This document shows positions 8,867 through 18,752 of a DNA stretch of 64,000 nt, one piece after another (position 1 is the stretch's first letter; each line of letters opens with the position of its first letter). This stretch comes from Hylemonella sp. Lineage in GTDB: Bacteria; Pseudomonadota; Gammaproteobacteria; Burkholderiales; Burkholderiaceae_C. The stretch covers positions 744,001 through 808,000 of the forward strand of contig NZ_JAPZSV010000003.1 in the NCBI RefSeq assembly GCF_027532185.1. Direction: 5' to 3'. A model generated the notes under the pieces. That model ran no database searches and was not told the origin of the DNA. It saw nothing but the letters and a program-made list of their open reading frames with translations. The position numbers and the translations under genes are program-made.

Positions 8867-9499
8867 ATGATCAAACTGTTTGTCGGCCTGGGCAACCCCG
8901 GCCCCGAGTACGAGGCCACCCGCCACAACGCCGGCTTCTGGTGGATCGACGCCGTGGCCCGCGAGCTCAAGGTGAACCTGAGCATGGACAAGGGCTACCA
9001 CGGCCTGCTCGCGCGCACCACCGTCAAGGGGCAGACGGTCTGGCTGCTCGAACCCCAAACCTTCATGAACGCCTCGGGCAAATCGGTCGCGGCACTGGCG
9101 CGCTTCTTCAAGATCAAGCCCGAGGAGATCCTGGTCGCCCACGACGAGCTGGACATCGTGCCCGGCCAGGTCAAACTCAAGCTCGGCGGCAGTCACGCCG
9201 GACACAACGGTCTGCGCGACATCCATGCCCAGCTCGGCACCGACGACTACTGGCGCCTGCGCATCGGGGTGGGACATCCCGGCGTGAAGTCCGAAGTCGT
9301 CAACTGGGTGCTGAAAAAACCCTCGCCCGAGCACCGTACGGCCATCGAGGAGTGCATCGCCCGCTCTCTCAAGGCTCTGCCCGATCTGCTGGCCGGTGAC
9401 GTGGCCAAAGCGACCATGCTGATCCACACCAGCAAGCCCCCGCGGCCCAAGCCTGCGCGACCGGCCGATCTGCCCCCCAAGGAAGGAGAGCCCGCATGA
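8867..9499 (+). CDS. pth: Peptidyl-tRNA hydrolase
   Basis: Releases tRNA from prematurely dropped peptidyl-tRNA. The 210-residue enzyme starts [21 protein letters not shown], containing the essential Asn and the catalytic His of TRHNAG. The substrate-contacting residues of [11 protein letters not shown] and HDELDI and the [13 protein letters not shown] loop are all present. A proline- and lysine-rich tail follows the domain. The start at MIKLF is set by homology; 25 further codons are open upstream but overlap the terminator. The stop overlaps the next ATG (ATGA). Confidence 0.96.
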   Translation: MIKLFVGLGNPGPEYEATRHNAGFWWIDAVARELKVNLSMDKGYHGLLARTTVKGQTVWLLEPQTFMNASGKSVAALARFFKIKPEEILVAHDELDIVPGQVKLKLGGSHAGHNGLRDIHAQLGTDDYWRLRIGVGHPGVKSEVVNWVLKKPSPEHRTAIEECIARSLKALPDLLAGDVAKATMLIHTSKPPRPKPARPADLPPKEGEPA

Positions 9500-9870
9500 A
9501 GACGCTGTCACACCTGCTCGCGATCATCGCACTCGGTCTCTGCACCGGCCTGCAGGCCGAGACCGTCTACCGCTGCGGCAACAGCTACAGCCAGACCCCC
9601 TGCCCTGGCGGCAACGCCATCGACACCACGGACAGCCGCACGCCCGAACAGCGCAAGGCCCATGAAGCCAGCGTGAAACAGGAAAGGCGCACCGGCGATG
9701 CGCTGGAAAAAACCCGGCTCAAGGAAGAGGCCGCCACGCGCAAGGCGCTCGAGCAGGCCGAGAAGGCGCAGCGCGATGCCGACAAGGCGGCACAGAAAAC
9801 TGCCGAAAAGAAAAAAAGCAGCGGCAAGGAAAAGATCCCGGCCTACCGGGCGCCGCCAGCCAAGAACTGA
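9496..9870 (+). CDS. DUF4124-type small secreted protein
   Basis: A 124-residue protein with a signal peptide ([15 protein letters not shown]) followed by the short DUF4124 core [18 protein letters not shown], with two cysteines that could form a disulfide, and a long charged helical tail rich in Lys, Glu and Ala, likely a coiled coil. Function is unknown. It overlaps the pth stop by 4 bases. Its TGA directly abuts the stop codon of the convergent ferredoxin gene, giving TGATCA. Confidence 0.8.
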   Translation: MKTLSHLLAIIALGLCTGLQAETVYRCGNSYSQTPCPGGNAIDTTDSRTPEQRKAHEASVKQERRTGDALEKTRLKEEAATRKALEQAEKAQRDADKAAQKTAEKKKSSGKEKIPAYRAPPAKN

Positions 9871-10197
<327 letters not shown>

Positions 10198-10884
10198 TCA
10201 GGCGCTATCGGCAGCCGGCAGCGCGTCGCACGCACGCGCCAGGCGCTGCTGGTCGTAGACCGGCTGGGGCGGCAGATCGGCCAGGTGACGCGTATCGGCC
10301 CAGTCCAAGATCTCGATGCGCCCGTCGCGCAGGCGCACACGGTTGATCCCGGCGTTGGGAATCTCGCTCACACGCGGCCCCGACAGGGAAAGGCCGCGCG
10401 CACTGCGATAGACCATGTCAAGCACGCCGCCATGCGTGACCACGGCCACGGTCTGGCCTGCATGCCGTTGCGCCAGGCCCTGCACGGCGGCCAGCACGCG
10501 GGCATGGAAGTCCCGGACACATTCACCACCGTCAAAGGCGTAGTGCTCGTCGAAGCGTACCCACTGGGCCCAGGCCTCGGGGTGCTGCTGCTGGATCTCG
10601 GGCACGCGCAGGCCCTCGACCATCCCGAAGTGCTGCTCACGCAAGCCGGCCTCCAGCGCAGGCTCGGCATGGCCGGCGCGTTGCGCCAGCGCCTGAGCCG
10701 TCTGCAGGGCACGCTGGAGATCACTGCTGACCAGTGCGTCCATCGGCTGGGCCGCCAGACGCTCGGCCACACGGCGCGCCTGCTCCAGGCCCGTGGCATT
10801 GAGCGGCACATCGAGCTGACCCTGAAAACGCAGCTCGCGATTCCAGTCGGTCTCGCCGTGGCGGATCAGGATCAGTTCGGTCAT
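10198..10884 (-). CDS. Histidine phosphatase family protein (GpmB/CobC-like)
   Basis: A 228-residue branch-1 histidine phosphatase. The phospho-accepting histidine is in LIRHGETDWN (RHG at residues 8-10), the acid Glu is near 86-92 (LREQHFGMVEG), and the second catalytic histidine lies in VVTHGGVLDMV. These enzymes remove phosphate from small molecules; the substrate cannot be told from sequence. It shares direction with coaD, 74 bases upstream. Confidence 0.85.
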   Translation of the reverse strand: MTELILIRHGETDWNRELRFQGQLDVPLNATGLEQARRVAERLAAQPMDALVSSDLQRALQTAQALAQRAGHAEPALEAGLREQHFGMVEGLRVPEIQQQHPEAWAQWVRFDEHYAFDGGECVRDFHARVLAAVQGLAQRHAGQTVAVVTHGGVLDMVYRSARGLSLSGPRVSEIPNAGINRVRLRDGRIEILDWADTRHLADLPPQPVYDQQRLARACDALPAADSA

Positions 10885-10890
10885 GCGTCA

Positions 10891-10896
10891 ATTATG
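10891..10896 (-). promoter_or_regulatory. -10-like box immediately before the histidine phosphatase
   Basis: On the minus strand CATAAT is followed by 6 bases and then ATG, with no Shine-Dalgarno sequence. The arrangement matches ispE, pth and hemA in this window. Confidence 0.4.
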
Positions 10897-10941
10897 CGAC
10901 GCAGGCATGGCAGCCCGATGACAGCCGGACCACGGCTTTGC

Positions 10942-10959
10942 AACCGGATGCTTCCGGTT
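10942..10959 (-). other. Stem-loop at the 3' end of coaD
   Basis: AACCGGA-TGCT-TCCGGTT, a 7-pair stem with a 4-base loop that includes part of the coaD stop codon. There is no T-run after it, so it is more likely an mRNA end stabiliser or Rho-assisted element than a classical terminator. Confidence 0.4.
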
Positions 10960-11459
10960 CAGCCGCGGCCCAGGCTGCGGATCTTTTCCTGCAGGCGTGT
11001 GGCCACGATGGGGTCGACGAATTTCTCGGCCTCGCCGCCCAGGGTCGCGATCTCGCGCACCAGCGTGCTGGAGATGAACTGGTAGGCCGTTCCAGGGGTG
11101 AGAAAGACCGTCTCCACATCCGGCATGAGGCTGCGGTTCATGCCGGCCAGCTGGAATTCGTAGTCGAAGTCGGTCACGGCGCGCAGGCCGCGGATCACCA
11201 CCTTGGCCCCGCGGCCGACGGCGAAGTCGCGCAGCAGGCCGGTGAAGCTCTCGACCGAAACATTGGGCTGGTCGTGCATGACCTCGCGCACCATGCCGAT
11301 ACGCTCCTCCAGCGTGAACATGGTCTTCTTGTGGTGCGCCGCCGCGACGCCCACGATGACCCGGTCAAACAGCTGGGCCGCCCGGCGGATCACATCGGAA
11401 TGCCCCAGGGTCATGGGGTCGAAAGTACCGGGATAGACGGCAAGCACGCTGCGGGACAT
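10959..11459 (-). CDS. coaD: Phosphopantetheine adenylyltransferase
   Basis: Penultimate enzyme of coenzyme A synthesis: joins 4'-phosphopantetheine to ATP. The 166-residue protein has the nucleotidyltransferase start AVYPGTFDPMTLGHSDVI, the substrate loop GLRAVTDFDYEFQLAGMN and the ISSTLVREI signature. AAGGAG lies in front of the ATG and a CATAAT word further upstream on the minus strand. Family length is normal. The often-seen neighbour rsmD is absent; a structured repeat-like element separates it from nadA. Confidence 0.96.
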   Translation of the reverse strand: MSRSVLAVYPGTFDPMTLGHSDVIRRAAQLFDRVIVGVAAAHHKKTMFTLEERIGMVREVMHDQPNVSVESFTGLLRDFAVGRGAKVVIRGLRAVTDFDYEFQLAGMNRSLMPDVETVFLTPGTAYQFISSTLVREIATLGGEAEKFVDPIVATRLQEKIRSLGRG

Positions 11460-11548
11460 GGGGCGACTCCTTGTTCGCGCCGATTATGCCGTTCCAAGCC
11501 CGTTAGCGAGGAGCGCCATCAGGAGGGAAGGAGCAAAGCCACATGGCC

Positions 11549-11628
11549 GGCGCTCCCAGGGCTCCCGCGGAACTGGCTACGCCAGGCCGCTGGGAGCGCC
11601 CCCTTGAGGGGGAGACGCGTAGCGTCTC
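11549..11628. repeat. Structured intergenic element with three stem-loops
   Basis: Between coaD and nadA lie: an 11-base inverted repeat GGCGCTCCCAG/CTGGGAGCGCC (11549-11559, 11590-11600) enclosing a small hairpin CTGGC-TAC-GCCAG; then CCCCC-TTGA-GGGGG (11599-11612); then GAGACGC-GTA-GCGTCTC (11612-11628). Neighbouring stems share bases, so alternative folds compete. The last two modules resemble intergenic sequences I recall as frequent in Comamonadaceae genomes; that is memory, not a search. It could act as the nadA transcript end. Confidence 0.6.
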
Positions 11629-11642
11629 GGGGGTGCGCCCTG

Positions 11643-12758
11643 TCATGCCGCCCCGATGTTCGGCACCAGACCGCTCACGGGCTGGCCGGCCTTGAGCGCG
11701 GCCGTAAACGCCAGCATGCGGTCGATGGGCACACGGGCCCGCGGGATCAGCGCGGGATCCACATGGATCTCGTTGCTGCCCTGCTGCAGCACCTGGGCCA
11801 CGCCTGCCAGACCGTTCATGGCCATCCAGGGGCAGTGCGCGCAGCTCTTGCAGGTGGCGCTGTTGCCAGCCGTCGGGGCCTCAATGAAGGTCTTGCCCGG
11901 GTTGAGGGTGCGCAGCTTGTGCATCATGCCCTTGTCGGTGGCCACGATGAACTCGGGCGCGTCGAAGGTCTGGGCCGCCTTGAGAATGCCGGACGTGGAG
12001 CCCACGGCATCGGCCAGGGCGACGACCGCTGCGGGCGACTCGGGGTGCACCAGCACCTTGGCCTTGGGATGTTCCTTCTTCAGCTCTTCCAGTTCGAAGG
12101 CCTTGAACTCGTCATGCACGATGCAGGAGCCGTTCCACATCAGCATGTCGGCACCGGTCTCGCGCTCGATGTAGCCCCCCAGGTGGCGGTCCGGCGCCCA
12201 GAGGATCTTGTGACCCTGGTCCTTGAGCGCACGCACGATGTCAAGCGCGCAGCTGGAGGTGACCAGCCAGTCGGCACGTGCCTTCACGGCCGCGCTGGTA
12301 TTGGCGTAAACCACCACCGTGCGGTCGGGATGGGCATCGCAGAAGGCGCTGAATTCATCGATGGGGCAGCCCAGATCCAGCGAACAGGTCGCATCAAGAT
12401 CAGGCATGAGCACGCGCTTGTGCGGCGAGAGGATCTTGGACGTTTCGCCCATGAAGCGCACGCCCGAGACCACCAGGGTCTGCGCAGCATGGTCACGGCC
12501 GAAGCGGGCCATCTCCAGCGAGTCACTGACGATGCCGCCGGTCTCCTCGGCGAGGTCCTGCAGGTCCGGGTGCACATAGTAGTGCGAGACCATGACCGCG
12601 TTCTTCTCCTTGAGCAGGCGGCGGATCCTGTCCTTGAGCGCGGCGCGCTCGGTGGGTGAGGGCTCGACAGGCACGCGCGCCCAGGCGTGGTGCGTCGAAC
12701 AGACCGCCCCCTCGGGCTGCTCGTATTCGACGTCGATCACTTTGGCTTCGATATTCAT
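11643..12758 (-). CDS. nadA: Quinolinate synthase A
   Basis: Condenses iminoaspartate with dihydroxyacetone phosphate to quinolinate using an oxygen-sensitive [4Fe-4S] cluster. The 371-residue product shows [25 protein letters not shown], the SSCALD cysteine and the C-terminal [13 protein letters not shown]. The ATG at 12758 ([14 protein letters not shown]) is chosen because GGAG precedes it by 6 bases; an in-frame TTG five codons upstream is less likely. It follows nadC in the same direction. nadB, which supplies iminoaspartate, is not in the window. Confidence 0.96.
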   Translation of the reverse strand: MNIEAKVIDVEYEQPEGAVCSTHHAWARVPVEPSPTERAALKDRIRRLLKEKNAVMVSHYYVHPDLQDLAEETGGIVSDSLEMARFGRDHAAQTLVVSGVRFMGETSKILSPHKRVLMPDLDATCSLDLGCPIDEFSAFCDAHPDRTVVVYANTSAAVKARADWLVTSSCALDIVRALKDQGHKILWAPDRHLGGYIERETGADMLMWNGSCIVHDEFKAFELEELKKEHPKAKVLVHPESPAAVVALADAVGSTSGILKAAQTFDAPEFIVATDKGMMHKLRTLNPGKTFIEAPTAGNSATCKSCAHCPWMAMNGLAGVAQVLQQGSNEIHVDPALIPRARVPIDRMLAFTAALKAGQPVSGLVPNIGAA

Positions 12759-12806
12759 GACAGCTCCGCACAACGCGGTTTCAGTGGAGACTCGCCTGCA
12801 CGCAAG

Positions 12807-13679
12807 TTAGTCTGAACTGAAGCGCATGGAGAAATCCACCGCTTTCACATCCTTGGTCAGTGCACCGATGGAAATGCGGTCCACGCCGGTAGCCGCGATG
12901 TCGCGCACAGTGCCCAGGTTCACACCACCCGAGACTTCAAGGATGGCGCGCCCAGCATTGATGCGCACGGCCTCGCGCAAGGTCGGCAAGTCCATATTGT
13001 CCAGCAGCACCATGGAGGCTCCTGCCTGTAGGGCTTCTTGCAACTGGGCCAGGGTCTCGACCTCGATCTCGACGAACTTGGCCGTCGGCGCCACCGCCGC
13101 GGCGCGTCGCAGCACGGCCGTCACACCACCTGCGGCGGCAATGTGGTTTTCCTTGATCAGCACGGCGTCGTAAAGACCGATGCGGTGATTGAGTCCACCA
13201 CCGCAGGTCACGGCGTACTTCTGCGCCATGCGCAGACCCGGCAGGGTCTTGCGCGTGTCGACGATGCGGGCACGGTTGCCCGGGACGCTGTTCACGGCCG
13301 CCACGTACTCTGCAGTCTTGGTGGCCACGGCACTGAGCAGTTGCAGGAAATTCAGCACCGTACGCTCGGCCGTCAGCAGACCGCGCGCCGGCCCGGTGAT
13401 CTCCAGCACCACCTGGTCGGCCGTGCAGCGCTGACCATCACGCACCCACCAGCTGGCCTGTGCCCCGGGCACCACCTGCTGCAAGGCGGCTTCGGCCCAA
13501 GCAGCGCCGCAGATCACCGCGCTCTCGCGGGCCAGGATGCGGGCATGCGCCTGCTGCGCAGGATCGATCAGGCCCGCGGTCAGGTCACCAGCCCCCAAGT
13601 CCTCGGCCAGCGCGCGTGCCACATCGTCCTGCGCGAGACGGCGCAGCACGGGTTCAGAAAAATCGAAAACGGCAGTCAT
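12807..13679 (-). CDS. nadC: Nicotinate-nucleotide pyrophosphorylase (carboxylating)
   Basis: Converts quinolinate and PRPP to nicotinate mononucleotide, linking nadA and prs products. The 290-residue protein has TAERTVLNFLQLLSAVAT, the quinolinate/PRPP-site TRKTLPGLRMAQKYAVTCGG, KENHI, EVETLAQL, VLLDNMD and EVSGGVNL, all in the family order. It starts only 6 bases after the DUF1854 gene ends, so it is probably on the same transcript as the cyanophycin-linked ABC exporter. nadA follows after 48 bases. Confidence 0.96.
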   Translation of the reverse strand: MTAVFDFSEPVLRRLAQDDVARALAEDLGAGDLTAGLIDPAQQAHARILARESAVICGAAWAEAALQQVVPGAQASWWVRDGQRCTADQVVLEITGPARGLLTAERTVLNFLQLLSAVATKTAEYVAAVNSVPGNRARIVDTRKTLPGLRMAQKYAVTCGGGLNHRIGLYDAVLIKENHIAAAGGVTAVLRRAAAVAPTAKFVEIEVETLAQLQEALQAGASMVLLDNMDLPTLREAVRINAGRAILEVSGGVNLGTVRDIAATGVDRISIGALTKDVKAVDFSMRFSSD

Positions 13680-13685
13680 GGGGGT

Positions 13686-14180
13686 CTATTTGAAGCGATC
13701 GAGCAGGCGCCGGCTCTCGCGATCCAGCGCTGTCATGTCGCGAATCAGGTACTGGACGCCATGGGAGTCCGTGACGAGCAGGGTGTGGCCGAAGAGGCGG
13801 CGGATGTCCTCGTCACCCTTGAGCACAAACTGGGTCTCACCGCGGTCGGTGCGCACCTGCCAGGTGCTGGGCGTGGCAAAGCTGCTCACCGACAGGATGG
13901 CCTGGATCTCGGGCATGAATTCACGCTCGGCCAGCGCAGCACGCACCAGGCCCTGAGCCGGCTCGGGCAGGGCTGCCAGTTCGGGAATCCAGGCCAGCTC
14001 GTGACCGTCGGCATCGAGCAAGGAAATGTCCTGCTCGGGCGCCTGGATGGGGAAGGCGCGCACAGGCACCACGCCCTCATGCACGCTGCCGTCGGCACCG
14101 CGCAACACGAGCTTGCCCCAGGCGTTGCGCGACAGGCCATCGGCCACGCTGCGCAGATCGGAAACCGTGCGAGGGTTCAT
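13686..14180 (-). CDS. DUF1854 protein of the cyanophycin-locus ABC exporter
   Basis: A 164-residue soluble protein of the DUF1854 family; molecular function is unknown. The centre has QDISLLDADGHELAWIPEL, and the C-terminal half is a beta-rich stretch ending in LVTDSHGVQYLIRDMTALD. Its ATG overlaps the stop of the ABC exporter gene by 4 bases (ATGA), so the two are almost certainly co-translated. As I recall, public family catalogues link DUF1854 proteins beside this type of ABC exporter to cyanophycin loci, which fits the divergent cphA genes here. No signal peptide is seen. Confidence 0.8.
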   Translation of the reverse strand: MNPRTVSDLRSVADGLSRNAWGKLVLRGADGSVHEGVVPVRAFPIQAPEQDISLLDADGHELAWIPELAALPEPAQGLVRAALAEREFMPEIQAILSVSSFATPSTWQVRTDRGETQFVLKGDEDIRRLFGHTLLVTDSHGVQYLIRDMTALDRESRRLLDRFK

Positions 14181-16438
14181 TTGGCGTCGTCCTTGCGGTC
14201 GGGATTGGGGCCGGGATCAGCATCGTCCATATCGGTGTCCACGTTGCGGGCCTGGGCTTGGTAGAGGTTGTAGTAGGCCCCCTGGCGCGCCATGAGCTCG
14301 TCGTGCGTGCCCTCCTCCACCACCTGACCGCGGTCCAGCACGATCAGGCGGTCGGCGCGCTGCAGCGTGGACAGGCGGTGCGCGATGGCAATGGTCGTGC
14401 GGCCCTGCACCAGGTTGTCCAGGGCCTTCTGGATCTCCTTCTCGGTCTCGGAGTCCACCGAAGCCGTGGCTTCGTCGAGGATGAGGATGCGCGGATCGAT
14501 CAGCAGCGCGCGCGCGATCGAGATGCGCTGGCGCTCGCCGCCCGACAGGCCCTGGCCGCGCTCACCGACGATGGAGTCATAGCCCTGGGGCAGCCGCAGG
14601 ATGAACTCGTGCGCGTGGGCGGCACGGGCTGCGGCGATGATCTGCTCGCGCGTGGCCTCGGGCTTGCCGTAGGCGATGTTGTCGGCGATGGTGCCGAAGA
14701 AGAGGAAAGGCTCCTGCAGGACCAGGCCGATGTTGCGGCGGTACTCGGCCACGGGCAGGGAACGGATGTCCACGCCGTCGATGCGGATGGAACCTTCGGT
14801 GACGTCGTAGAAGCGGCAGATCAGGTTGACCAGGGTGCTCTTGCCGGAGCCGCTGTGCCCCACGAGGCCCACCATCTGGCCGGGCTCGATGGTGATGTCG
14901 ATGCCGCGGTTGACCTCACGGTTGCCATAGCGAAAGCCCACGTTGCGTACCTCGATGCGGCCCTGCACCTCCTTCAGATGCACGGGCTGGGCCGGCTCGG
15001 GCACGCTGGAGACATGGTCCAGGATGTCGAAGATGCGCTTGGTGGCCGAAGCCGTGCTCTCGGACCAGGAGACGATGCGGCTCATGGAATCGAGCCGGCC
15101 GTAGAAGCGGCTGATGTAGGCGATGAAGGCCGTGAGCACCCCCACCGTGGTCTGTTCGTGCGCCACGAGCCAGACGCCGAACGCCCAGACCACCAGCAGG
15201 CCGATCTCGGTCAGGAAGGACACGCTGGGCGAGAACAGGGCCCAGATGCGGTTGATGCGGTCGTTGACGGCGAGGTTCTGGCGGTTGGCTTCGTGAAAAC
15301 GCGCGGATTCACGCTTTTCCTGGGCGAAGGCCTTGACCACGCGGATGCCGGGGATGGTGTCGGCGAGCACGCTCGTGACCTCGGACCAGACCCGGTCGAT
15401 CTTCTCGAAGCCCGTCTTGAGCTTGCGCCGCACGGCGGCGATCAGCCACATGATCACGGGCAGCGGCACCAGGGTGGCCACGGCCAGCCAGGGGTTGATC
15501 GAGAACAGGATGACCGCCGTCATCAGCAGCATGATGAGGTCGGTGAAGAAATCGAGCAGGTGCAGGGAGAGGAAGACGCAGATGCGGTCGGTCTCGCTGC
15601 CGATGCGCGTCATCAGATCGCCGGTGCGCTTGCCGCCGAAGTATTCGAGCGAGAGGCGCAGCAGGTGGTCGTAGGTCGTGGTGCGCAGATCGGCGCCGAT
15701 GCGCTCGGACACCAGGGCCAGGATGTAGGTCTTGGCCCAGGTCAGGCCCCAGGCCACCAGCGCGGCCAGGAAGAGACCGCCGAGGTACCAGCCCACCAGC
15801 ATGGGATCGATGGCCTGGCCGTTCTGGTAGGGCACCAGCACGTTGTCCATCAGCGGCATGGTCAGGTAGGGCGGCACCAGGCTGGCCGCCGTGCCCAGCA
15901 GCGTGAGCACAAAACCCAGCAAAAGCTGGCCCTTGTAGGGCCGGGCGAAGCGCCACAGGCGCAGCAGGGTCCAGGTCGAGGCCGGAACGGGCATCGGCTC
16001 GACATCGATCGGGCCCTCGTCGGTGATGGGCGGCGGCAGCGGCTGGCCCGTGCTCAGGCTGTGCAGGCGGCGCTGCACCTGCTCGGCCAGGCGCGCCGCG
16101 TGCAGGTTCTGGCCCAGGGTGTGGCACCAGTGGGCCAGGCGGCCCTGGGCATCCGACAGTTCAAGATGGCCGACCCCGGCATGGTCATGCCGGGTCAGCT
16201 GGAGGCCGGCCCGGTAGTCCCAGCTCTGCCAGGCGGTCTGCCCGGGTTCGCGGGCCAGCAGACGGCTTTCGGTGGCCACCAGCAGGCCGCGGCCAAAGCA
16301 CAAACGGCTGTCGAGGTCAACCTCCAGCACGGCCTGGACGTTCTCCCCAGGGTGCAACTGTGTTTTGATGTTGGCCAGCCCTTCTGCCGGAAGGTCGGTG
16401 AAAGATAATGGGAAGGCCGACGGTGTCGCGCGGGTCAT
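14177..16438 (-). CDS. ABC exporter half-transporter with extra N-terminal domain, cyanophycin-locus type
   Basis: A 753-residue fusion of transmembrane and ATPase domains. Residues 1-150 form an unusual beta-rich N-terminal domain; six membrane helices span roughly 165-450 (for example [45 protein letters not shown]). The ATPase domain has Walker [10 protein letters not shown], signature LSGGERQRI, Walker [10 protein letters not shown] and the H-loop AHRLST. The tail is acidic. It would work as a homodimer exporter; the substrate is unknown. It is divergent from the cphA genes with 96 bases between starts, and overlaps DUF1854. Co-occurrence with cyanophycin synthesis suggests a role in that metabolism, by inference. 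Confidence 0.88.
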   Translation of the reverse strand: MTRATPSAFPLSFTDLPAEGLANIKTQLHPGENVQAVLEVDLDSRLCFGRGLLVATESRLLAREPGQTAWQSWDYRAGLQLTRHDHAGVGHLELSDAQGRLAHWCHTLGQNLHAARLAEQVQRRLHSLSTGQPLPPPITDEGPIDVEPMPVPASTWTLLRLWRFARPYKGQLLLGFVLTLLGTAASLVPPYLTMPLMDNVLVPYQNGQAIDPMLVGWYLGGLFLAALVAWGLTWAKTYILALVSERIGADLRTTTYDHLLRLSLEYFGGKRTGDLMTRIGSETDRICVFLSLHLLDFFTDLIMLLMTAVILFSINPWLAVATLVPLPVIMWLIAAVRRKLKTGFEKIDRVWSEVTSVLADTIPGIRVVKAFAQEKRESARFHEANRQNLAVNDRINRIWALFSPSVSFLTEIGLLVVWAFGVWLVAHEQTTVGVLTAFIAYISRFYGRLDSMSRIVSWSESTASATKRIFDILDHVSSVPEPAQPVHLKEVQGRIEVRNVGFRYGNREVNRGIDITIEPGQMVGLVGHSGSGKSTLVNLICRFYDVTEGSIRIDGVDIRSLPVAEYRRNIGLVLQEPFLFFGTIADNIAYGKPEATREQIIAAARAAHAHEFILRLPQGYDSIVGERGQGLSGGERQRISIARALLIDPRILILDEATASVDSETEKEIQKALDNLVQGRTTIAIAHRLSTLQRADRLIVLDRGQVVEEGTHDELMARQGAYYNLYQAQARNVDTDMDDADPGPNPDRKDDAK

Positions 16439-16534
16439 GGAATCCAGAGCCTGGGTAGAGATTTGCTCACACCGATTGTCCCCGTTTTACGTTTTCCATA
16501 CCGGAGACTCATTGCATGTGCTGTAGAGACGGCC

Positions 16535-18751
16535 ATGTCAGAGAGCAAGATCACCGCAGGCCGGCGCCAGCCCCTGCCTAGTTTCATGAGCAAGAACCAA
16601 CTTCAAATTCTGCGAGTCCGCCATCTGCGTGGCCCCAACATATGGACCTACCGGCCGGTGATCGAAGCCTGGCTGGACCTGGGAGCGCTGGAGGACAAGC
16701 CCTCCAACAAGATCCCCGGATTTTACGAGCGTTTGACGACCCTGCTGCCCGGGCTGCTGCAGCACCGCTGCGGCGTGGGCGAGATCGGCGGCTTTCTCGA
16801 GCGCCTGCGCGAGGGGACCTGGGCCGGCCACATCCTGGAGCACATCTGCCTGGAACTGCAGACCCTGGCCGGCATGGCCACGGGCTTCGGCCAGACCCGC
16901 AGCACCTCGCAGCGCGGCGTCTACAAGATGGCCTTTCGCACCCGGCAGGAAGAAGTGGGCCGCGCCGCGCTGCAGGCTGGGCACGCGCTGCTGACCGCCG
17001 CCATCGAAGATCAACCCTTTGACGTCGCCGCCACCGTGGCCCGCCTGCGCGAGCTCTGTGACCGCCACTACCTGGGGCCGAGCACGGCACACATCGTGGA
17101 CGCCGCGACCGATCGCCGCATCCCGCACATCCGCCTGAACGATGGCAACCTCGTCCAGCTCGGCTATGGCACCCGCCAGCGTCGCATCTGGACGGCCGAG
17201 ACCGACCAGACCAGCGCCATCGCCGAAGGCATTGCCAGCGACAAGCAAATGACCAAGGAACTGTTGGCCAACGCCGGCGTGCCCGTGCCCGAGGGTGAGG
17301 AAGTCGACAGTCCCGAGCAGGCCTGGAGTGTGGCGCAGGACATTGGCCTGCCCGTCACCGTCAAGCCCACCGATGCCAACCACGGCCGCGGCGTCTTCAC
17401 CGACCTGCACACGCGCGAGGACATCGAGAAGGCCTGGCGCGCCGCCGACGCCGAGGGCAGCGGCGTGCTGGTCGAAAAGTTCATCGAAGGCGATGCCCAC
17501 CGCCTGCTCGTCGTCGGCCGGCGCGTGGTGGCGGCCACCAAGGGCAAGGTGCAGACCGTCACGGGTGACGGCCGCTCCACCATCCTGCAGCTCATCGACG
17601 CGCAGATCAACAGCGACCCGCGCTGCGGCGAGGAGGAAGAGTTTCCGCTGGAGCCGCTGATTCTGGACAAGGAGCCGATCTCCCAGCTCGAACTCGCGCG
17701 CCAGGGCTACACGGGCGAGTCCGTGCCCCCCTCCGGCCAGGTCGTGCTGATCCGCCGCCACGGCGACCTGGCTTATGACGTCACCGATCTCGTGCACCCC
17801 CAGGTCGCCGCTGCCGCGGCGCTGGCTGCGCGTGTGGTGGGCCTGGACATCGCGGGCATCGACCTCGTCACGCCCGACATCGCCCGACCCCTGGCCGAGC
17901 AGGGCGGCGCCATCATCGAGGTCAACGCCGGCCCCGGCCTGCTCATGCACCTCAAGCCAGCCGAGGGCCGGCCGCGCAATGTGGGGCAAGCCATCGTCGA
18001 GCACCTGTTCCCCGGCAACGACCAGGGGCGCATCGCCATCGTGGGCATCACGGGCACGCGCCACACCACGCGCATCGCGCGCCTGGTCAACTGGCTGCTG
18101 CATATCAGCGGCACACAGGTCGGCCTGGCCTGCCGCGACGGCTACTTCCTCGGCGAGCGCCAGGTCGACGCCAAGGACAGCGCCAACTGGGAGACCGGCC
18201 AGCGCCTGCTGATCAACCGGTCGCTGGATGCCGCCGTCTTCGAACACACCCACCAGGCCATCCTGAGCGAGGGCCTGGCCTACGACCGCTGCACCGTGGG
18301 CGTGGTGACCGACCTCGACGGCCTCGAAGAACTTGGCGAGTTCTACATCGACCATATCGACCAGCTCTACAAGGTGGTGCGCACCCAGGTCGACGTGGTG
18401 CTGCCCACGGGCACGGCCGTGCTCAACGCCGCGGATCCGCGCGTGGTCGAGATGGCGGACCTGTGCGACGGCCAGGTCATCTTCTACGGGCCCGACGCCC
18501 AGCTGCCGGCCATTGCCGCGCAACGTCAGGCGGGGCTGCGCAGCGTCTACCTGCGCGAGCGCCACATCGTGTTGGCCCAGGGCCAGGACGAGATCAGCGC
18601 CATCCCCCTCGACAGCCTGGCCCCGACCAAGGCCGCCCGTCCCGAGATGGTCATGGCCGCCGTGGCCGCGGCCTGGGCCCTGGACGTCAAACCCGAACTC
18701 ATCGGCGCAGGCCTGCGCACCTTCAAGGCCAACCTCTCCAGCGATCACTGA
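16535..18751 (+). CDS. Cyanophycin synthetase paralogue with degenerate, truncated Mur-ligase domain
   Basis: A 738-residue CphA-family protein. The N domain (LRVRHLRGPNIW, NKIPGFYERL) keeps an HxxEH motif at His99-Glu102-His103 plus Glu107, matching the primer-generating hydrolase site described for cyanobacterial CphA1. The ATP-grasp domain looks intact: DANHGRGVF near 280-287, and EVNAGPGLLMHL near 462-473. The Mur-ligase P-loop is broken: GITGTRHTTR (504-513) instead of GTNGKTTT, and the protein ends before the C-terminal lobe. It should therefore not add arginine by the usual route. The layout recalls cyanobacterial CphA2, which polymerises beta-Asp-Arg dipeptides, but orthology is unproven. 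The start is ATG 16535; ATG 16586 (MSKNQLQ) is possible. Confidence 0.88.
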   Translation: MSESKITAGRRQPLPSFMSKNQLQILRVRHLRGPNIWTYRPVIEAWLDLGALEDKPSNKIPGFYERLTTLLPGLLQHRCGVGEIGGFLERLREGTWAGHILEHICLELQTLAGMATGFGQTRSTSQRGVYKMAFRTRQEEVGRAALQAGHALLTAAIEDQPFDVAATVARLRELCDRHYLGPSTAHIVDAATDRRIPHIRLNDGNLVQLGYGTRQRRIWTAETDQTSAIAEGIASDKQMTKELLANAGVPVPEGEEVDSPEQAWSVAQDIGLPVTVKPTDANHGRGVFTDLHTREDIEKAWRAADAEGSGVLVEKFIEGDAHRLLVVGRRVVAATKGKVQTVTGDGRSTILQLIDAQINSDPRCGEEEEFPLEPLILDKEPISQLELARQGYTGESVPPSGQVVLIRRHGDLAYDVTDLVHPQVAAAAALAARVVGLDIAGIDLVTPDIARPLAEQGGAIIEVNAGPGLLMHLKPAEGRPRNVGQAIVEHLFPGNDQGRIAIVGITGTRHTTRIARLVNWLLHISGTQVGLACRDGYFLGERQVDAKDSANWETGQRLLINRSLDAAVFEHTHQAILSEGLAYDRCTVGVVTDLDGLEELGEFYIDHIDQLYKVVRTQVDVVLPTGTAVLNAADPRVVEMADLCDGQVIFYGPDAQLPAIAAQRQAGLRSVYLRERHIVLAQGQDEISAIPLDSLAPTKAARPEMVMAAVAAAWALDVKPELIGAGLRTFKANLSSDH

Positions 18752-18752
18752 C

